This document shows, piece by piece, positions 6,838 to 14,366 of a stretch of DNA of 18,723 bases. The position numbers were made by a program, and so were the translations under genes. The notes below the pieces were generated by a model. The model did no database searches, had not been told where the DNA came from, and saw only the letters and a program-made list of their open reading frames with translations. The DNA comes from URNF01 sp045649855 (GTDB lineage Bacteria > Bacillota > Clostridia > Oscillospirales > Acutalibacteraceae), in the NCBI GenBank assembly GCA_045649855.1, contig JAZRQN010000133.1:1-18723 (forward strand), written 5' to 3'. Each line of letters opens with the position of its first letter. Position 1 is the first letter of the stretch.

Positions 6838-8160
6838 TTATGCGTTAGCCGCGCTTGCCGCTTCGATTTCTGCGCGGTGTTTTGCCGCTACTTTGATGAC
6901 GAACAACATGGTTACCATCGTAATCAACATCACCGAAGCACCGAGAATGAAAGCAGGTACGTAACTGCCCGTCAGATCGAAGATCGCGTGCATGGTAGGA
7001 CCGCCGAGCGCCATACCTGCCGTGTTGACAGATACGAACAGACCGAGCGTTTGGTTGAACGATTTATCGCCGAACAGATCGGCAGCGTAGATCGGCACCA
7101 TAACCGTTTCAAGCGGCAGAGCCAGCGAGGACACGATGCCCCAGAAAAATGCGAGTGCTTTTCCAAAGGGGGAATCGGTCATCGGCGCTAAGGACAACAT
7201 GGACAGCATTGCCGCAATCGAGCAGATGACCATGGTGAAACGCAAACCGCGCTTGTCGTACAACAGACCAGACAGGAACTTGAATGCCGCGAGTGCGATG
7301 GAGTGTGTGCTCAATACCAGCGCCACAAAACCGGTAGTATCACTGGTGAACACCTGCACTTTCATGTGGGTAGAGGCAACGTTGTTGATGCCTGCCAGCA
7401 CGAAACCGGTGAAGAAGATGCACAGAATGGTAATGTAGAAGAACGGCATTTTGACCGCCTTGTCAAAGGCGATGCCTTCCCACGCCTGACCGCGTTTGCG
7501 CTTTTTCTTAGCAGGCGCATTGGCAACAGGAATGAGATCGTCGTGATCTTTGGGTTGATCTTTAAAGAAGAACAGGAAAATCAGGGTAACGGATGCCAGA
7601 ATCACCGCGATGATGTAGTAGGCGGTTCTGTATCCGAACGGGTCGGTGGCACGGGAGCGGATGATGGCATCCACAATGCTTTGTGCCAAAGCACCGCCCA
7701 GACCGTTTGCCGCGAGGATAAAGCCCATAACGGTGCCGCGTTTTTCGGGACACCATTTGTTCACGACACTGCCCACCATGGTGGTACCCGTCCAGGAGAA
7801 GCCGATACCCAGCAGAATGCCGCCGAGATAGAACATATACACGTTGGTAGCCACGGCGTATACCAGAACGGCAGCAATCAAACTGACAAAACCTGCACAT
7901 ATCAGTTTTTTGGTTCCGAAACGAACAATTAAAAAACCAAAGAACAGGTTGACGACAGCGGTGGTGATGAAACGGAAACTGTCATTCAGCGAGAAAGCAC
8001 TGCGGGACATACCCGAGTCTTCAAACGCTTCGATGATCGCAGGGGTGAAGATGGATTTGGTGGAACTGCAAAAACCAAGGCAGGTGAAAATCATCAAGAA
8101 ACACAGTCCGACGATGATCCATTTGTACTCCGGTTGTTTGCGTGTTTTTGGATTGCTCAT
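6838..8160 (-). CDS. MFS transporter of the oxalate:formate antiporter-like type
   Basis: This 440-residue major facilitator has about 12 hydrophobic segments: six in residues 14-200, a basic cytoplasmic loop near residues 205-225 (KKKRKRGQAWEG), and six more to residue 430. The second-loop signature is visible as FGFLIVRFGTKK, and the WCPEKRGTVMGFILAANGLGGAL stretch resembles the OFA/monocarboxylate branch of the MFS. It probably moves a small organic anion; the substrate cannot be read from the sequence. An upstream ATG at 8184 would add eight residues, but AAGAGGTC ahead of ATG 8160 has ideal spacing and overlaps that extension. It has its own consensus promoter and terminator, and is divergent from the YwaF-like gene. 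Confidence 0.85.
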   Translation of the reverse strand: MSNPKTRKQPEYKWIIVGLCFLMIFTCLGFCSSTKSIFTPAIIEAFEDSGMSRSAFSLNDSFRFITTAVVNLFFGFLIVRFGTKKLICAGFVSLIAAVLVYAVATNVYMFYLGGILLGIGFSWTGTTMVGSVVNKWCPEKRGTVMGFILAANGLGGALAQSIVDAIIRSRATDPFGYRTAYYIIAVILASVTLIFLFFFKDQPKDHDDLIPVANAPAKKKRKRGQAWEGIAFDKAVKMPFFYITILCIFFTGFVLAGINNVASTHMKVQVFTSDTTGFVALVLSTHSIALAAFKFLSGLLYDKRGLRFTMVICSIAAMLSMLSLAPMTDSPFGKALAFFWGIVSSLALPLETVMVPIYAADLFGDKSFNQTLGLFVSVNTAGMALGGPTMHAIFDLTGSYVPAFILGASVMLITMVTMLFVIKVAAKHRAEIEAASAANA

Positions 8161-8194
8161 GTATATAAGACCTCTTTTCCACATATAGGATCAT

Positions 8195-8223
8195 ATTATA
8201 CCATATATTTTTGATACGTGCAA
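8195..8223 (-). promoter_or_regulatory. Sigma-A promoter of the MFS gene
   Basis: On the minus strand, TTGCAC (8218-8223), a 17-base spacer and a perfect TATAAT (8195-8200) lie 35 bases before ATG 8160. Confidence 0.85.
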
Positions 8224-8233
8224 TACATAAAGG

Positions 8234-8262
8234 TTTACTTTTTCGACGACAAGTGCTATACT
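8234..8262 (+). promoter_or_regulatory. Sigma-A promoter of the YwaF-like gene
   Basis: TTTACT (8234-8239), a 17-base spacer and TATACT (8257-8262) precede the ATG by 28 bases. The divergent MFS promoter's -35 box is only ten bases away, so a regulator bound between could affect both. Confidence 0.7.
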
Positions 8263-8290
8263 GAAAAAAATACAACCCCGGGGGTGCGCT

Positions 8291-9079
8291 ATGTCGATTT
8301 TAAAGGAGTTTTTCGGGTTTGGCGGTTTTCAACGCGAGGCAGAAGGGTATTTTTCCTGGCAACACCTTACGTTTGTTACCGTATTGGTTGTTTGTATGAC
8401 CATCCTTGCCGTTTGGCTGGGACGGCGCAATCGGATCAAGGCGTTTTCGGACAAATTGCGCGTGCTGATGATATCTGCCGTTGTGATCGATGCACTGGAA
8501 ATATTCAAACTGGTGATCTTTTCGGCTCGTGAGCATAATCCTTGGGGTTGGGTAACCTCGTTGCCGTTGTTCTTGTGCAGTATCCAGTTGATTACCATTC
8601 CGTTGGCGGCATTTTCAAAAGGTCGTGTGCAGGAATCGGCGTTGGACTTTGTGAGCATTTTCGGTTTGCTCGGCGCTATTCTCGGCACCTATGCGGCAGG
8701 CAACATCTATTCGTGCTACCCCGTGCTGAGCTTTGACATTGTGGTATCGGGCGTAACGCACGTGCTCTCCGGTTTTTGCTCGTTGTATATTTTGATTTCC
8801 GGTTTGGCAAGCATGAAAAAGAAAAATATCGGTATCACCTTTGCTATTTTGCTGTTTTTCTGTGTGGCGGCGTATATTGCAAATATATTCCAAAACTGCA
8901 ATTATATGTTTTTGCAACGCGGCGACGGTACACCATATGACATTGTATACAATCTGGTAGGCGGAAACGTCGTGCTGTATCCGCTGTCGGTAGTGGCACT
9001 GTTTTTGCTGTATATCGTGGCATATTACGGCGTGTTTTATTGGGCAACCAAGCGCGCTGCAAAAAAAGTATGTGCATAA
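8291..9079 (+). CDS. YwaF / TIGR02206 family integral membrane protein
   Basis: This 262-residue protein has about seven hydrophobic helices (first near residues 25-44, last near 235-252) and a short basic C-terminal tail (KRAAKK). The LPLFLCSIQL motif at residues 91-100 and the overall layout match the YwaF/TIGR02206 family (Bacillus YwaF; distantly related to eukaryotic TMEM164). The bacterial members have no established function that I know of. The ribosome site is poor (GGGGGTG before ATG 8291). The gene is monocistronic, with a clear promoter and terminator. Confidence 0.75.
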   Translation: MSILKEFFGFGGFQREAEGYFSWQHLTFVTVLVVCMTILAVWLGRRNRIKAFSDKLRVLMISAVVIDALEIFKLVIFSAREHNPWGWVTSLPLFLCSIQLITIPLAAFSKGRVQESALDFVSIFGLLGAILGTYAAGNIYSCYPVLSFDIVVSGVTHVLSGFCSLYILISGLASMKKKNIGITFAILLFFCVAAYIANIFQNCNYMFLQRGDGTPYDIVYNLVGGNVVLYPLSVVALFLLYIVAYYGVFYWATKRAAKKVCA

Positions 9080-9082
9080 ACC

Positions 9083-9114
9083 AAAGACCCGAGGATTCCC
9101 TCGGGTCTTTTTTT
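9083..9114 (+). terminator. Terminator of the YwaF-like gene
   Basis: AAAGACCCGAGG (9083-9094) pairs perfectly with 9099-9110 across an ATTC loop and runs into a seven-base T tract. It lies three bases after the stop codon. Confidence 0.95.
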
Positions 9115-9174
9115 GTTTCAAACGGTTGTGTTCAGCGACGGGAGTGTATTTCGATTTTGCTGTTACGGTATATC

Positions 9175-9215
9175 TTGACTATTTCGCAATTTCGAGGTAC
9201 AATATATGGTATAAT
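9175..9215 (+). promoter_or_regulatory. Topoisomerase operon promoter with two overlapping -10 boxes
   Basis: TTGACT (9175-9180), a 17-base spacer and TACAAT (9198-9203) form a strong sigma-A promoter. A second, perfect TATAAT sits 12 bases downstream at 9210-9215, with only TTCGAG or similar as a -35 box. Supercoiling often controls topoisomerase promoters, so the doubled -10 region may matter, but that is inference. Confidence 0.75.
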
Positions 9216-9246
9216 TATTTTCATTGGAAAGAACGGATGTAAAAAC

Positions 9247-11226
9247 ATGGCACAAAAGAAAGTTAGTTACGGCAACGAAAGTATTACATCACTCAAAGGC
9301 GCCGAGCGCGTACGTAAACGCCCGGCGGTTATCTTTGGTTCTGACGGCCTTGAGGGCTGTCAGCACGCGGTGTTTGAGATTTTGTCCAACTCCATCGACG
9401 AAGCGCGCGAAGGACACGGCGACCACATTGTAACCACCTGCTTTGCGGACGGTTCTATCGAGGTGCAGGACTTTGGCCGCGGTATCCCCGTTGACTGGAA
9501 CCCGAAAGAGGAACGTTTCAACTGGGAACTCATCTTCTGTGAGATGTATGCAGGCGGTAAGTATAACACCAACGCCGCAGAGAACTATGAGTTTTCTCTC
9601 GGTTTGAACGGTCTTGGTGCTTGTGCGACACAGTATTCTTCGGAATATATGGACGTAGAAGTGCGCCGCGACGGTTTTAAATACACCTTGCACTTTGAAA
9701 AAGGCGAGAACGTCGGAGGTTTGCAGAAAGAACCGTACACCAAACGGGACACGGGCACTACGATTCGTTGGAAACCCGATTTAGAGGTGTTTACCGATAT
9801 CAATATTCCCGTGGAATATTATCAGGACATTATGCGCCGTCAGGCGATCGTCAACAACAATCTGCGTTTCATTTTGAAAGTCCAGCAGGATAAAGGTTTT
9901 GATACGCAGGAATTCGTGTATGAAAACGGCATCGTGGATTATCTCGCTGAGGTGGCAGGTGCCGACACGTTGACGGGCGTGCAGTTCTGGACGGCGGAGC
10001 GGCAGGGACGCGACCGTGCGGACAAGCCGGATTACAAAGTGAAACTGAATGTCGCTATGTGCATTTCCAACAAAGTGGCGATGCAGGAATATTACCACAA
10101 CTCCAGTTGGCTGGAGCACGGCGGATCGCCTGAAAAAGCGGTGCGTTCCGCATTTGTGTCGCAGGTGGATGCGTATCTGCGTCAGAATGGCAAATACCTG
10201 AAAAACGAGAGCAAGATCAGCTTTCAGGACGTGCAGGATTGTTTGATTCTGGTATCCTCTTCGTTCTCCACCCAAACTTCCTACGAAAACCAGACTAAAA
10301 AAGCCATCACCAACAAGTTCATCCAAGAGGCGATGACCGAATTCTTGCGGCATAACCTCGAGGTGTTCTTCCTTGAAAACAAAGCGGAAGCGGATAAGAT
10401 GACCGAGCAGATCCTTATCAACAAACGCAGCCGCGAAAAAGCAGAAACCGCGCGTCTGAATTTGAAGAAGACGTTGCAATCCGGCAACGATCTCACTTCT
10501 CGCGTGGAAACCTTTGTGGATTGCCGCAGTCGCGACGTTTCCGAACGCGAACTGTTCATCGTGGAGGGTAAATCCGCTATGGGCGCTTGCGTGCAGGCAC
10601 GCAACCCCGATTTCCAGGCGATTATTCCCGTGCGCGGTAAGATCCTCAACTGCTTGAAATCCGAATACTCCAAGATCTTCAAGAGTGAGATCATCACCGA
10701 TTTGATCAAGGTGCTCGGTTGCGGCGTGGAAGTCAAAAACTCCAACAAGGAAATGGTAACATTCGATCTGAACTTGTTACGCTTTAACAAAGTGATTATC
10801 TGTACCGATGCTGACGTGGACGGTTTCCAGATTCGCACGCTGATTTTGACAATGTTGTATCGCCTGACCCCGACCCTCATCAACACGGGCCGCGTATTTA
10901 TCGCGGAAACGCCGTTGTATGAGATCACCTGCAAGGATGATACCTATTTCGCCTACAACGACGCGGAGAAAGCGGACATTTTGGCGGAAATAGGGGATAA
11001 GAAATACACCATTCAGCGTTCCAAAGGTCTTGGTGAAAACGATCCCGAGATGATGTCGCTGACCACCATGAATCCTGCCACCAGACGTTTGGTGCGTGTG
11101 GAACCTGCGGAGGCAGAGGCAACCGCGCAGATGTTTGATATTCTGCTGGGCGATAACCTGAACGGACGAAAAGAGTATATCGCCGATCACGGTGCTGAAT
11201 ATCTCGATATGCTGGATCTCAGCTAA
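9247..11226 (+). CDS. Divergent type II topoisomerase subunit B (ParE/GyrB-like)
   Basis: This 659-residue protein is an ATPase-TOPRIM subunit of a type II DNA topoisomerase. The GHKL ATPase spans about residues 1-220: E44 and N48 in FEILSNSIDEA, D75 in VQDFGRGIP, and the ATP-lid glycines in LGLNGLGAC (118-126), which differ from the usual GGLHGVG. The transducer domain ends with the QTK lysine loop (349-351). The TOPRIM domain has EGKSA (440-444, usually EGDSA), DADVDGFQIR (521-530, usually DADVDGAHIR) and RSKGLGE (591-597). The length is ParE-like, without the Gram-negative GyrB insert. An open frame extends 207 bases upstream, but it crosses the previous terminator and the promoter, so ATG 9247 is used. 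It is followed 32 bases later by its A subunit. The divergent motifs suggest a paralogue or an unusual topo IV; a canonical GyrB elsewhere in the genome is likely. Confidence 0.9.
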   Translation: MAQKKVSYGNESITSLKGAERVRKRPAVIFGSDGLEGCQHAVFEILSNSIDEAREGHGDHIVTTCFADGSIEVQDFGRGIPVDWNPKEERFNWELIFCEMYAGGKYNTNAAENYEFSLGLNGLGACATQYSSEYMDVEVRRDGFKYTLHFEKGENVGGLQKEPYTKRDTGTTIRWKPDLEVFTDINIPVEYYQDIMRRQAIVNNNLRFILKVQQDKGFDTQEFVYENGIVDYLAEVAGADTLTGVQFWTAERQGRDRADKPDYKVKLNVAMCISNKVAMQEYYHNSSWLEHGGSPEKAVRSAFVSQVDAYLRQNGKYLKNESKISFQDVQDCLILVSSSFSTQTSYENQTKKAITNKFIQEAMTEFLRHNLEVFFLENKAEADKMTEQILINKRSREKAETARLNLKKTLQSGNDLTSRVETFVDCRSRDVSERELFIVEGKSAMGACVQARNPDFQAIIPVRGKILNCLKSEYSKIFKSEIITDLIKVLGCGVEVKNSNKEMVTFDLNLLRFNKVIICTDADVDGFQIRTLILTMLYRLTPTLINTGRVFIAETPLYEITCKDDTYFAYNDAEKADILAEIGDKKYTIQRSKGLGENDPEMMSLTTMNPATRRLVRVEPAEAEATAQMFDILLGDNLNGRKEYIADHGAEYLDMLDLS

Positions 11227-11258
11227 GATAGTTTGAATTCTTGAATTTGGAGGCAATT

Positions 11259-13505
11259 ATGGCCAGAAAAGCAAAACCGTCTGCCAATACGGTAGATAAA
11301 CTGCCTGAAAATGCACATATTACAGGCGCGGGCATCGTGGAATCGCAATCCATCACCGATACCCTGCGTGTCAACTATATGCCGTACGCAATGAGCGTGA
11401 TTATGTCCCGTGCCATTCCCGAGATCGACGGTTTCAAACCGTCCCATCGTAAACTGCTGTATACGATGTATAAGATGAACCTCTTGAACGGCGCGCGTGT
11501 GAAATCCGCCAACATCGTGGGTGCGACCATGAAACTTAATCCCCACGGCGATGCGGCGATTTACGAAACGATGGTGCGCCTGTCCAAAGGCAACCAGTCG
11601 CTTTTGCATCCGTACGTCGATTCCAAGGGTAACTTTGGTCGCGCATATTCCAGTGATATGGAATACGCCGCTTCTCGTTACACCGAGGCGAAACTGGAAC
11701 CGATTGCGGCAGAACTGTTTCACGACATTGATAAAGAAACGGTGGATTTCGTAGACAACTACGATGCCAGCACCAAAGAGCCGACTCTTTTGCCGGTAAC
11801 CTTCCCGTCCATCTTGGTCAACAACAATATGGGCATTGCTGTCGGTATGGCGAGCAATATCTGTTCGTTCAACCTGTCCGAAGTGTGCGATACCACCATT
11901 GCGTTGATGAAAGATCCCGACCACGCGGTGGCGGATACCTTGCAGGCCCCCGACTTCCCTGGCGGCGGTCAGGTGCTCTATAACCGCGAGGATATGGAGA
12001 AAATTTACGAAACCGGTCGCGGTTCTGTCAAAGTGCGTGCGGTGTATAGCTACGACAAATCCCAGAACTGTATCGACATCACCGAAATTCCGTATACCAC
12101 TACCGTTGAAGCCATCATTTCGAAGATGGTGGAACTGGTCAAGACGGGTAAGGTACGCGAGATTTCGGACGTGCGTAACGAAATCGGTCTGCAAGGCCTC
12201 AAAATCACCATTGACTTGAAACGTGGCACCGACCCTGATAAACTGATGAACCGCTTGTTCGCGCTGACACCACTTGAGGACAGTTTTGCGTGCAACTTCA
12301 ACGTGCTCATCGGCGGTGTGCCGCAGGTGTTGGGCGTGAAACCCATTCTGGAAGAGTGGATCGCATTCCGTATGGAATGTGTCCGCCGTCGTACGTTCTT
12401 CGATCTTGCCAAAGCGAAGGATAAACTGCACCTGCTCAAAGGTTTGTCCAAGATTCTGCTGGATATTGATAAAGCGATCGAGATCGTCCGCAACACCGAA
12501 GAGGAAGCGGAAGTCATTCCCAACTTGATGATCGGTTTTGGCATCGATAAAATCCAGGCGGAGTACGTGGCGGAAATCAAACTGCGCCATTTGAACCGTG
12601 AATACATCTTGAAACGCACCGCTGAGATGGAAGACCTCGAAAAAGCGATTGCGGAGATGGAAGATATTTTGGCGCACGCATACAAAGTGCGTCGCATCAT
12701 CATCAAGGAACTCGAAGAGATTTCCAAGAAATACGGTGGACCGCGCAAATCGCCGCTGTTGTATATGAGCGAAATTCAGCAGGCGGCGGAAGAAGAGGAA
12801 GAAGAGGTGCCGGATTATCCTTGCACGCTGTTCTTCACCCGTGAAGGTTACTTTAAAAAGATTACCCCTGCTTCTTTGCGTATGAGCAGTGAGCACAAAC
12901 TCAAAGAGGGGGATGAAATCATTTCTACGGTGGAAACCACCAACCGTATGAACTTGCTGTTCTTCTCGGACAAATCATCGGTTTACAAAGCAAAAGCCGC
13001 CGAGTTTGGGGATACCAAGGCAAGCGCTATGGGCGATTTCGTGGCTTCCAAACTGAAGTTTGACGCGGGCGAAAATGCCAGATATATGGCTGTTACTGCG
13101 GATTACAAAGGCTTTATGCTGTTCTGCTTTGAGAACGGAAAGATCGCCAAGGTGGAATTATCCGCGTATATGACCAAGAACAATCGTCGCAAACTGATCG
13201 GCGCATACAGCGATAAAAACCCCGTTGTGGCAATGATTCACATGGAAGAGGACGGCGAAGTATTGCTGAGTGCTACTTCCGGACGCCGTTTGCTGGTGCA
13301 TACAGGCGCTATCCAGATGAAGACCACCCGTTCTACCATCGGTGTGCAGGCGATGACCTTAAAAGGCAAGCATACGTTGCAGGGCGCTGAAGTGTATACC
13401 GCAGGCAGTCTCAACAAAGAAAATCGTTACCGTACCAAAAACCTGCCTGCCGCAGGTGCGATGCCGCTGGCAGAGGACTTCGGTGAGCAACTCACGTTGG
13501 AGTAA
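11259..13505 (+). CDS. Divergent type II topoisomerase subunit A (ParC/GyrA-like)
   Basis: This 748-residue DNA-breakage subunit works with the B subunit just upstream. The winged-helix and tower region spans about residues 30-500. The catalytic pair is R140-Y141 in AASRYTEAKL. The quinolone pocket reads NPHGDAAIYET (94-104). A coiled coil and hinge (about 385-490) is followed by an acidic linker (EEEEEE, 511-516). The C-terminal beta-pinwheel runs from 520 to 748, about 230 residues, hence shorter than a six-blade GyrA domain. Where GyrA carries its QRRGGKG box in the first blade, this protein has MSSEHKLKEGDE, so supercoiling by wrapping is unlikely and a decatenase/relaxase role is favoured. 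GGAGGC at 11250-11255 fixes ATG 11259; a TTG six codons earlier is not needed. Confidence 0.9.
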   Translation: MARKAKPSANTVDKLPENAHITGAGIVESQSITDTLRVNYMPYAMSVIMSRAIPEIDGFKPSHRKLLYTMYKMNLLNGARVKSANIVGATMKLNPHGDAAIYETMVRLSKGNQSLLHPYVDSKGNFGRAYSSDMEYAASRYTEAKLEPIAAELFHDIDKETVDFVDNYDASTKEPTLLPVTFPSILVNNNMGIAVGMASNICSFNLSEVCDTTIALMKDPDHAVADTLQAPDFPGGGQVLYNREDMEKIYETGRGSVKVRAVYSYDKSQNCIDITEIPYTTTVEAIISKMVELVKTGKVREISDVRNEIGLQGLKITIDLKRGTDPDKLMNRLFALTPLEDSFACNFNVLIGGVPQVLGVKPILEEWIAFRMECVRRRTFFDLAKAKDKLHLLKGLSKILLDIDKAIEIVRNTEEEAEVIPNLMIGFGIDKIQAEYVAEIKLRHLNREYILKRTAEMEDLEKAIAEMEDILAHAYKVRRIIIKELEEISKKYGGPRKSPLLYMSEIQQAAEEEEEEVPDYPCTLFFTREGYFKKITPASLRMSSEHKLKEGDEIISTVETTNRMNLLFFSDKSSVYKAKAAEFGDTKASAMGDFVASKLKFDAGENARYMAVTADYKGFMLFCFENGKIAKVELSAYMTKNNRRKLIGAYSDKNPVVAMIHMEEDGEVLLSATSGRRLLVHTGAIQMKTTRSTIGVQAMTLKGKHTLQGAEVYTAGSLNKENRYRTKNLPAAGAMPLAEDFGEQLTLE

Positions 13506-13514
13506 AAAAAGAAA

Positions 13515-13566
13515 AGCCGCTGTCGGACGCTGTCAGCGTTCGATAACGACTTTCCCGACAGCGGCT
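13515..13566. terminator. Branched hairpin after the topoisomerase operon
   Basis: AGCCGCTGTCGG (13515-13526) pairs perfectly with 13555-13566. The intervening 28 bases contain a second perfect hairpin (ACGCT-GTC-AGCGT, 13527-13539). On the plus strand there is no T tract after the stem, but the A-rich bases before it (13504-13515) make a fine T tract for minus-strand transcription. It may still help end the topoisomerase transcript by structure alone. Confidence 0.55.
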
Positions 13567-13644
13567 ACGCAAACGCAATGTATCCGTTGTCGCAGTTAGA
13601 ATATGCGGTTTTCAAAAAAATATGCGGATGTGTAAAAATTTTCA

Positions 13645-13673
13645 TTGCTTTTTTGATAACATCGTGTTATAAT
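13645..13673 (+). promoter_or_regulatory. Sigma-A promoter of secG
   Basis: TTGCTT (13645-13650), a 17-base spacer and a perfect TATAAT (13668-13673) lie 43 bases before ATG 13717. The stretch 13567-13644 shows nothing recognisable. Confidence 0.8.
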
Positions 13674-13716
13674 GATTTGCAATTATGATGATAGTTTCCT
13701 AATGGAGGTAATCAAT

Positions 13717-14001
13717 ATGAATCCGAGTACAGTCACTAACGCAGCCAATATGGTACAGCCGATGTCCGTTTTGGAATTGATCGCAGGTATCGTTCTTATC
13801 ATCCTGTCCATCGTCGTCATCCTCATCGTTATGATGCAGGAAGGTCGCGATTCCGGTATGGGCGTTATCAACGGCAGCGATTCTTTCCAGGATAAAGGCA
13901 GAGCGCGCACGCTCAATGCGTTCCTCGCCAAATGGACCAAATGGATCGCAATTGTGTTCTTTGTGTTGATCCTGGCGACGATGCTGATCTGCAATCTGTA
14001 A
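13717..14001 (+). CDS. secG: Preprotein translocase subunit SecG
   Basis: This 94-residue SecG is the small third subunit of the SecYEG export channel. It has two membrane helices (about residues 17-39 and 72-92) joined by a cytoplasmic loop that starts with the conserved MMQEGRDSGMG and continues with a GRARTLNAFLAKWT segment. The size and topology are typical for Firmicutes. ATGGAGGT at 13702-13709 provides a strong ribosome site for ATG 13717; an earlier ATG at 13672 would lie inside the -10 box and is rejected. In many Firmicutes secG heads an rnr-smpB transcript; here a terminator follows at once, so it is monocistronic. Confidence 0.9.
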   Translation: MNPSTVTNAANMVQPMSVLELIAGIVLIILSIVVILIVMMQEGRDSGMGVINGSDSFQDKGRARTLNAFLAKWTKWIAIVFFVLILATMLICNL

Positions 14002-14008
14002 GAAACGT

Positions 14009-14045
14009 AAAAGCCCCCGAACGATTTCGTTCGGGGGCTTTTCTT
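14009..14045 (+). terminator. Terminator of secG
   Basis: A 15-bp perfect stem (14009-14023 with 14028-14042; core GCCCCCGAACG) with a four-base loop runs into TTTTCTTTT. It begins eight bases after the stop codon. Confidence 0.95.
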
Positions 14046-14064
14046 TTGCGCTTGATTGGAAACA

Positions 14065-14093
14065 GCATATTTGTCCCACACTCTCCATATACT
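14065..14093 (+). promoter_or_regulatory. Candidate sigma-E-type sporulation promoter before yaaL-bofA
   Basis: GCATATT (14065-14071), a 14-base spacer and CATATACT (14086-14093) closely follow the Bacillus/Clostridium sigma-E pattern (about kmATATT, 13-15 bases, CATAcAnT). No sigma-A -35 box stands 17 bases before the internal TATACT. The placement, 20 bases before the first gene, is right. In B. subtilis bofA is itself expressed in the mother cell under sigma-E. Confidence 0.6.
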
Positions 14094-14113
14094 GGGAAAA
14101 AGGAGAGATGCTG

Positions 14114-14365
14114 ATGGGAACTTCGTTCAAAAACCTCATACTCAGACCGCAAGTAGCGGAACATCCGTTGCTTGAATCCATTCGGGATATTTCTTGTCGT
14201 ATGCAAGCATTGGAAAGCCAATTTTCCATCCAAAGTGATGACGATTTGATCGAGGCGTGTATTTATGAAATGGAAGCGTTGCGCGCACAATATCGTTTCC
14301 TGTTGCGCAGAGCACGAGAAGCAGGGATAACAGGGGTATCGGCAGTTCCTCTGTGGGGGGAATAG
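14114..14365 (+). CDS. yaaL: DUF2508 family protein (YaaL-like)
   Basis: This 83-residue, mostly helical protein has the DUF2508/YaaL signature: HPLLESIRDI (17-26) and DDLIEACIYEMEALRAQYRFLLRRAREAGI (roughly 43-72), an amphipathic helix with the family's Y.ALxAxYxxLLRxA pattern. Function is unknown. An ATG six bases earlier (14108) is only two bases from AGGAG (14101-14105), whereas ATG 14114 has an eight-base spacing, so the latter is chosen. In Bacillus yaaL sits directly before bofA, as here. It shares a transcript with bofA, probably from the sigma-E-like promoter upstream. Confidence 0.75.
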   Translation: MGTSFKNLILRPQVAEHPLLESIRDISCRMQALESQFSIQSDDDLIEACIYEMEALRAQYRFLLRRAREAGITGVSAVPLWGE

Positions 14366-14366
14366 T

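Noticed and set aside
4622..8160. One operon linking the MFS transporter with the M81 peptidase
   Set aside because: A strong terminator at 6790-6825 and a new -10 box at 6759-6764 separate them.
9040..9246. N-terminal extension of topoisomerase subunit B
   Set aside because: It would cross the YwaF-like gene's end, a strong terminator and the operon promoter; family homology begins at residue 1 of the ATG 9247 form.
11223..12896. A 557-codon open frame on the minus strand
   Set aside because: It lies fully opposite the ParC/GyrA-like gene in a frame kept open by codon bias, has no ribosome site or recognisable domain, and the plus-strand gene is unmistakable.
13567..13644. Riboswitch or small RNA between the topoisomerase operon and secG
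   Set aside because: No conserved aptamer motif or further stable structure was seen apart from the hairpin at 13515-13566.
14108..14113. ATG 14108 as yaaL start
   Set aside because: Only two bases separate it from the AGGAG ribosome site; ATG 14114 has normal spacing.
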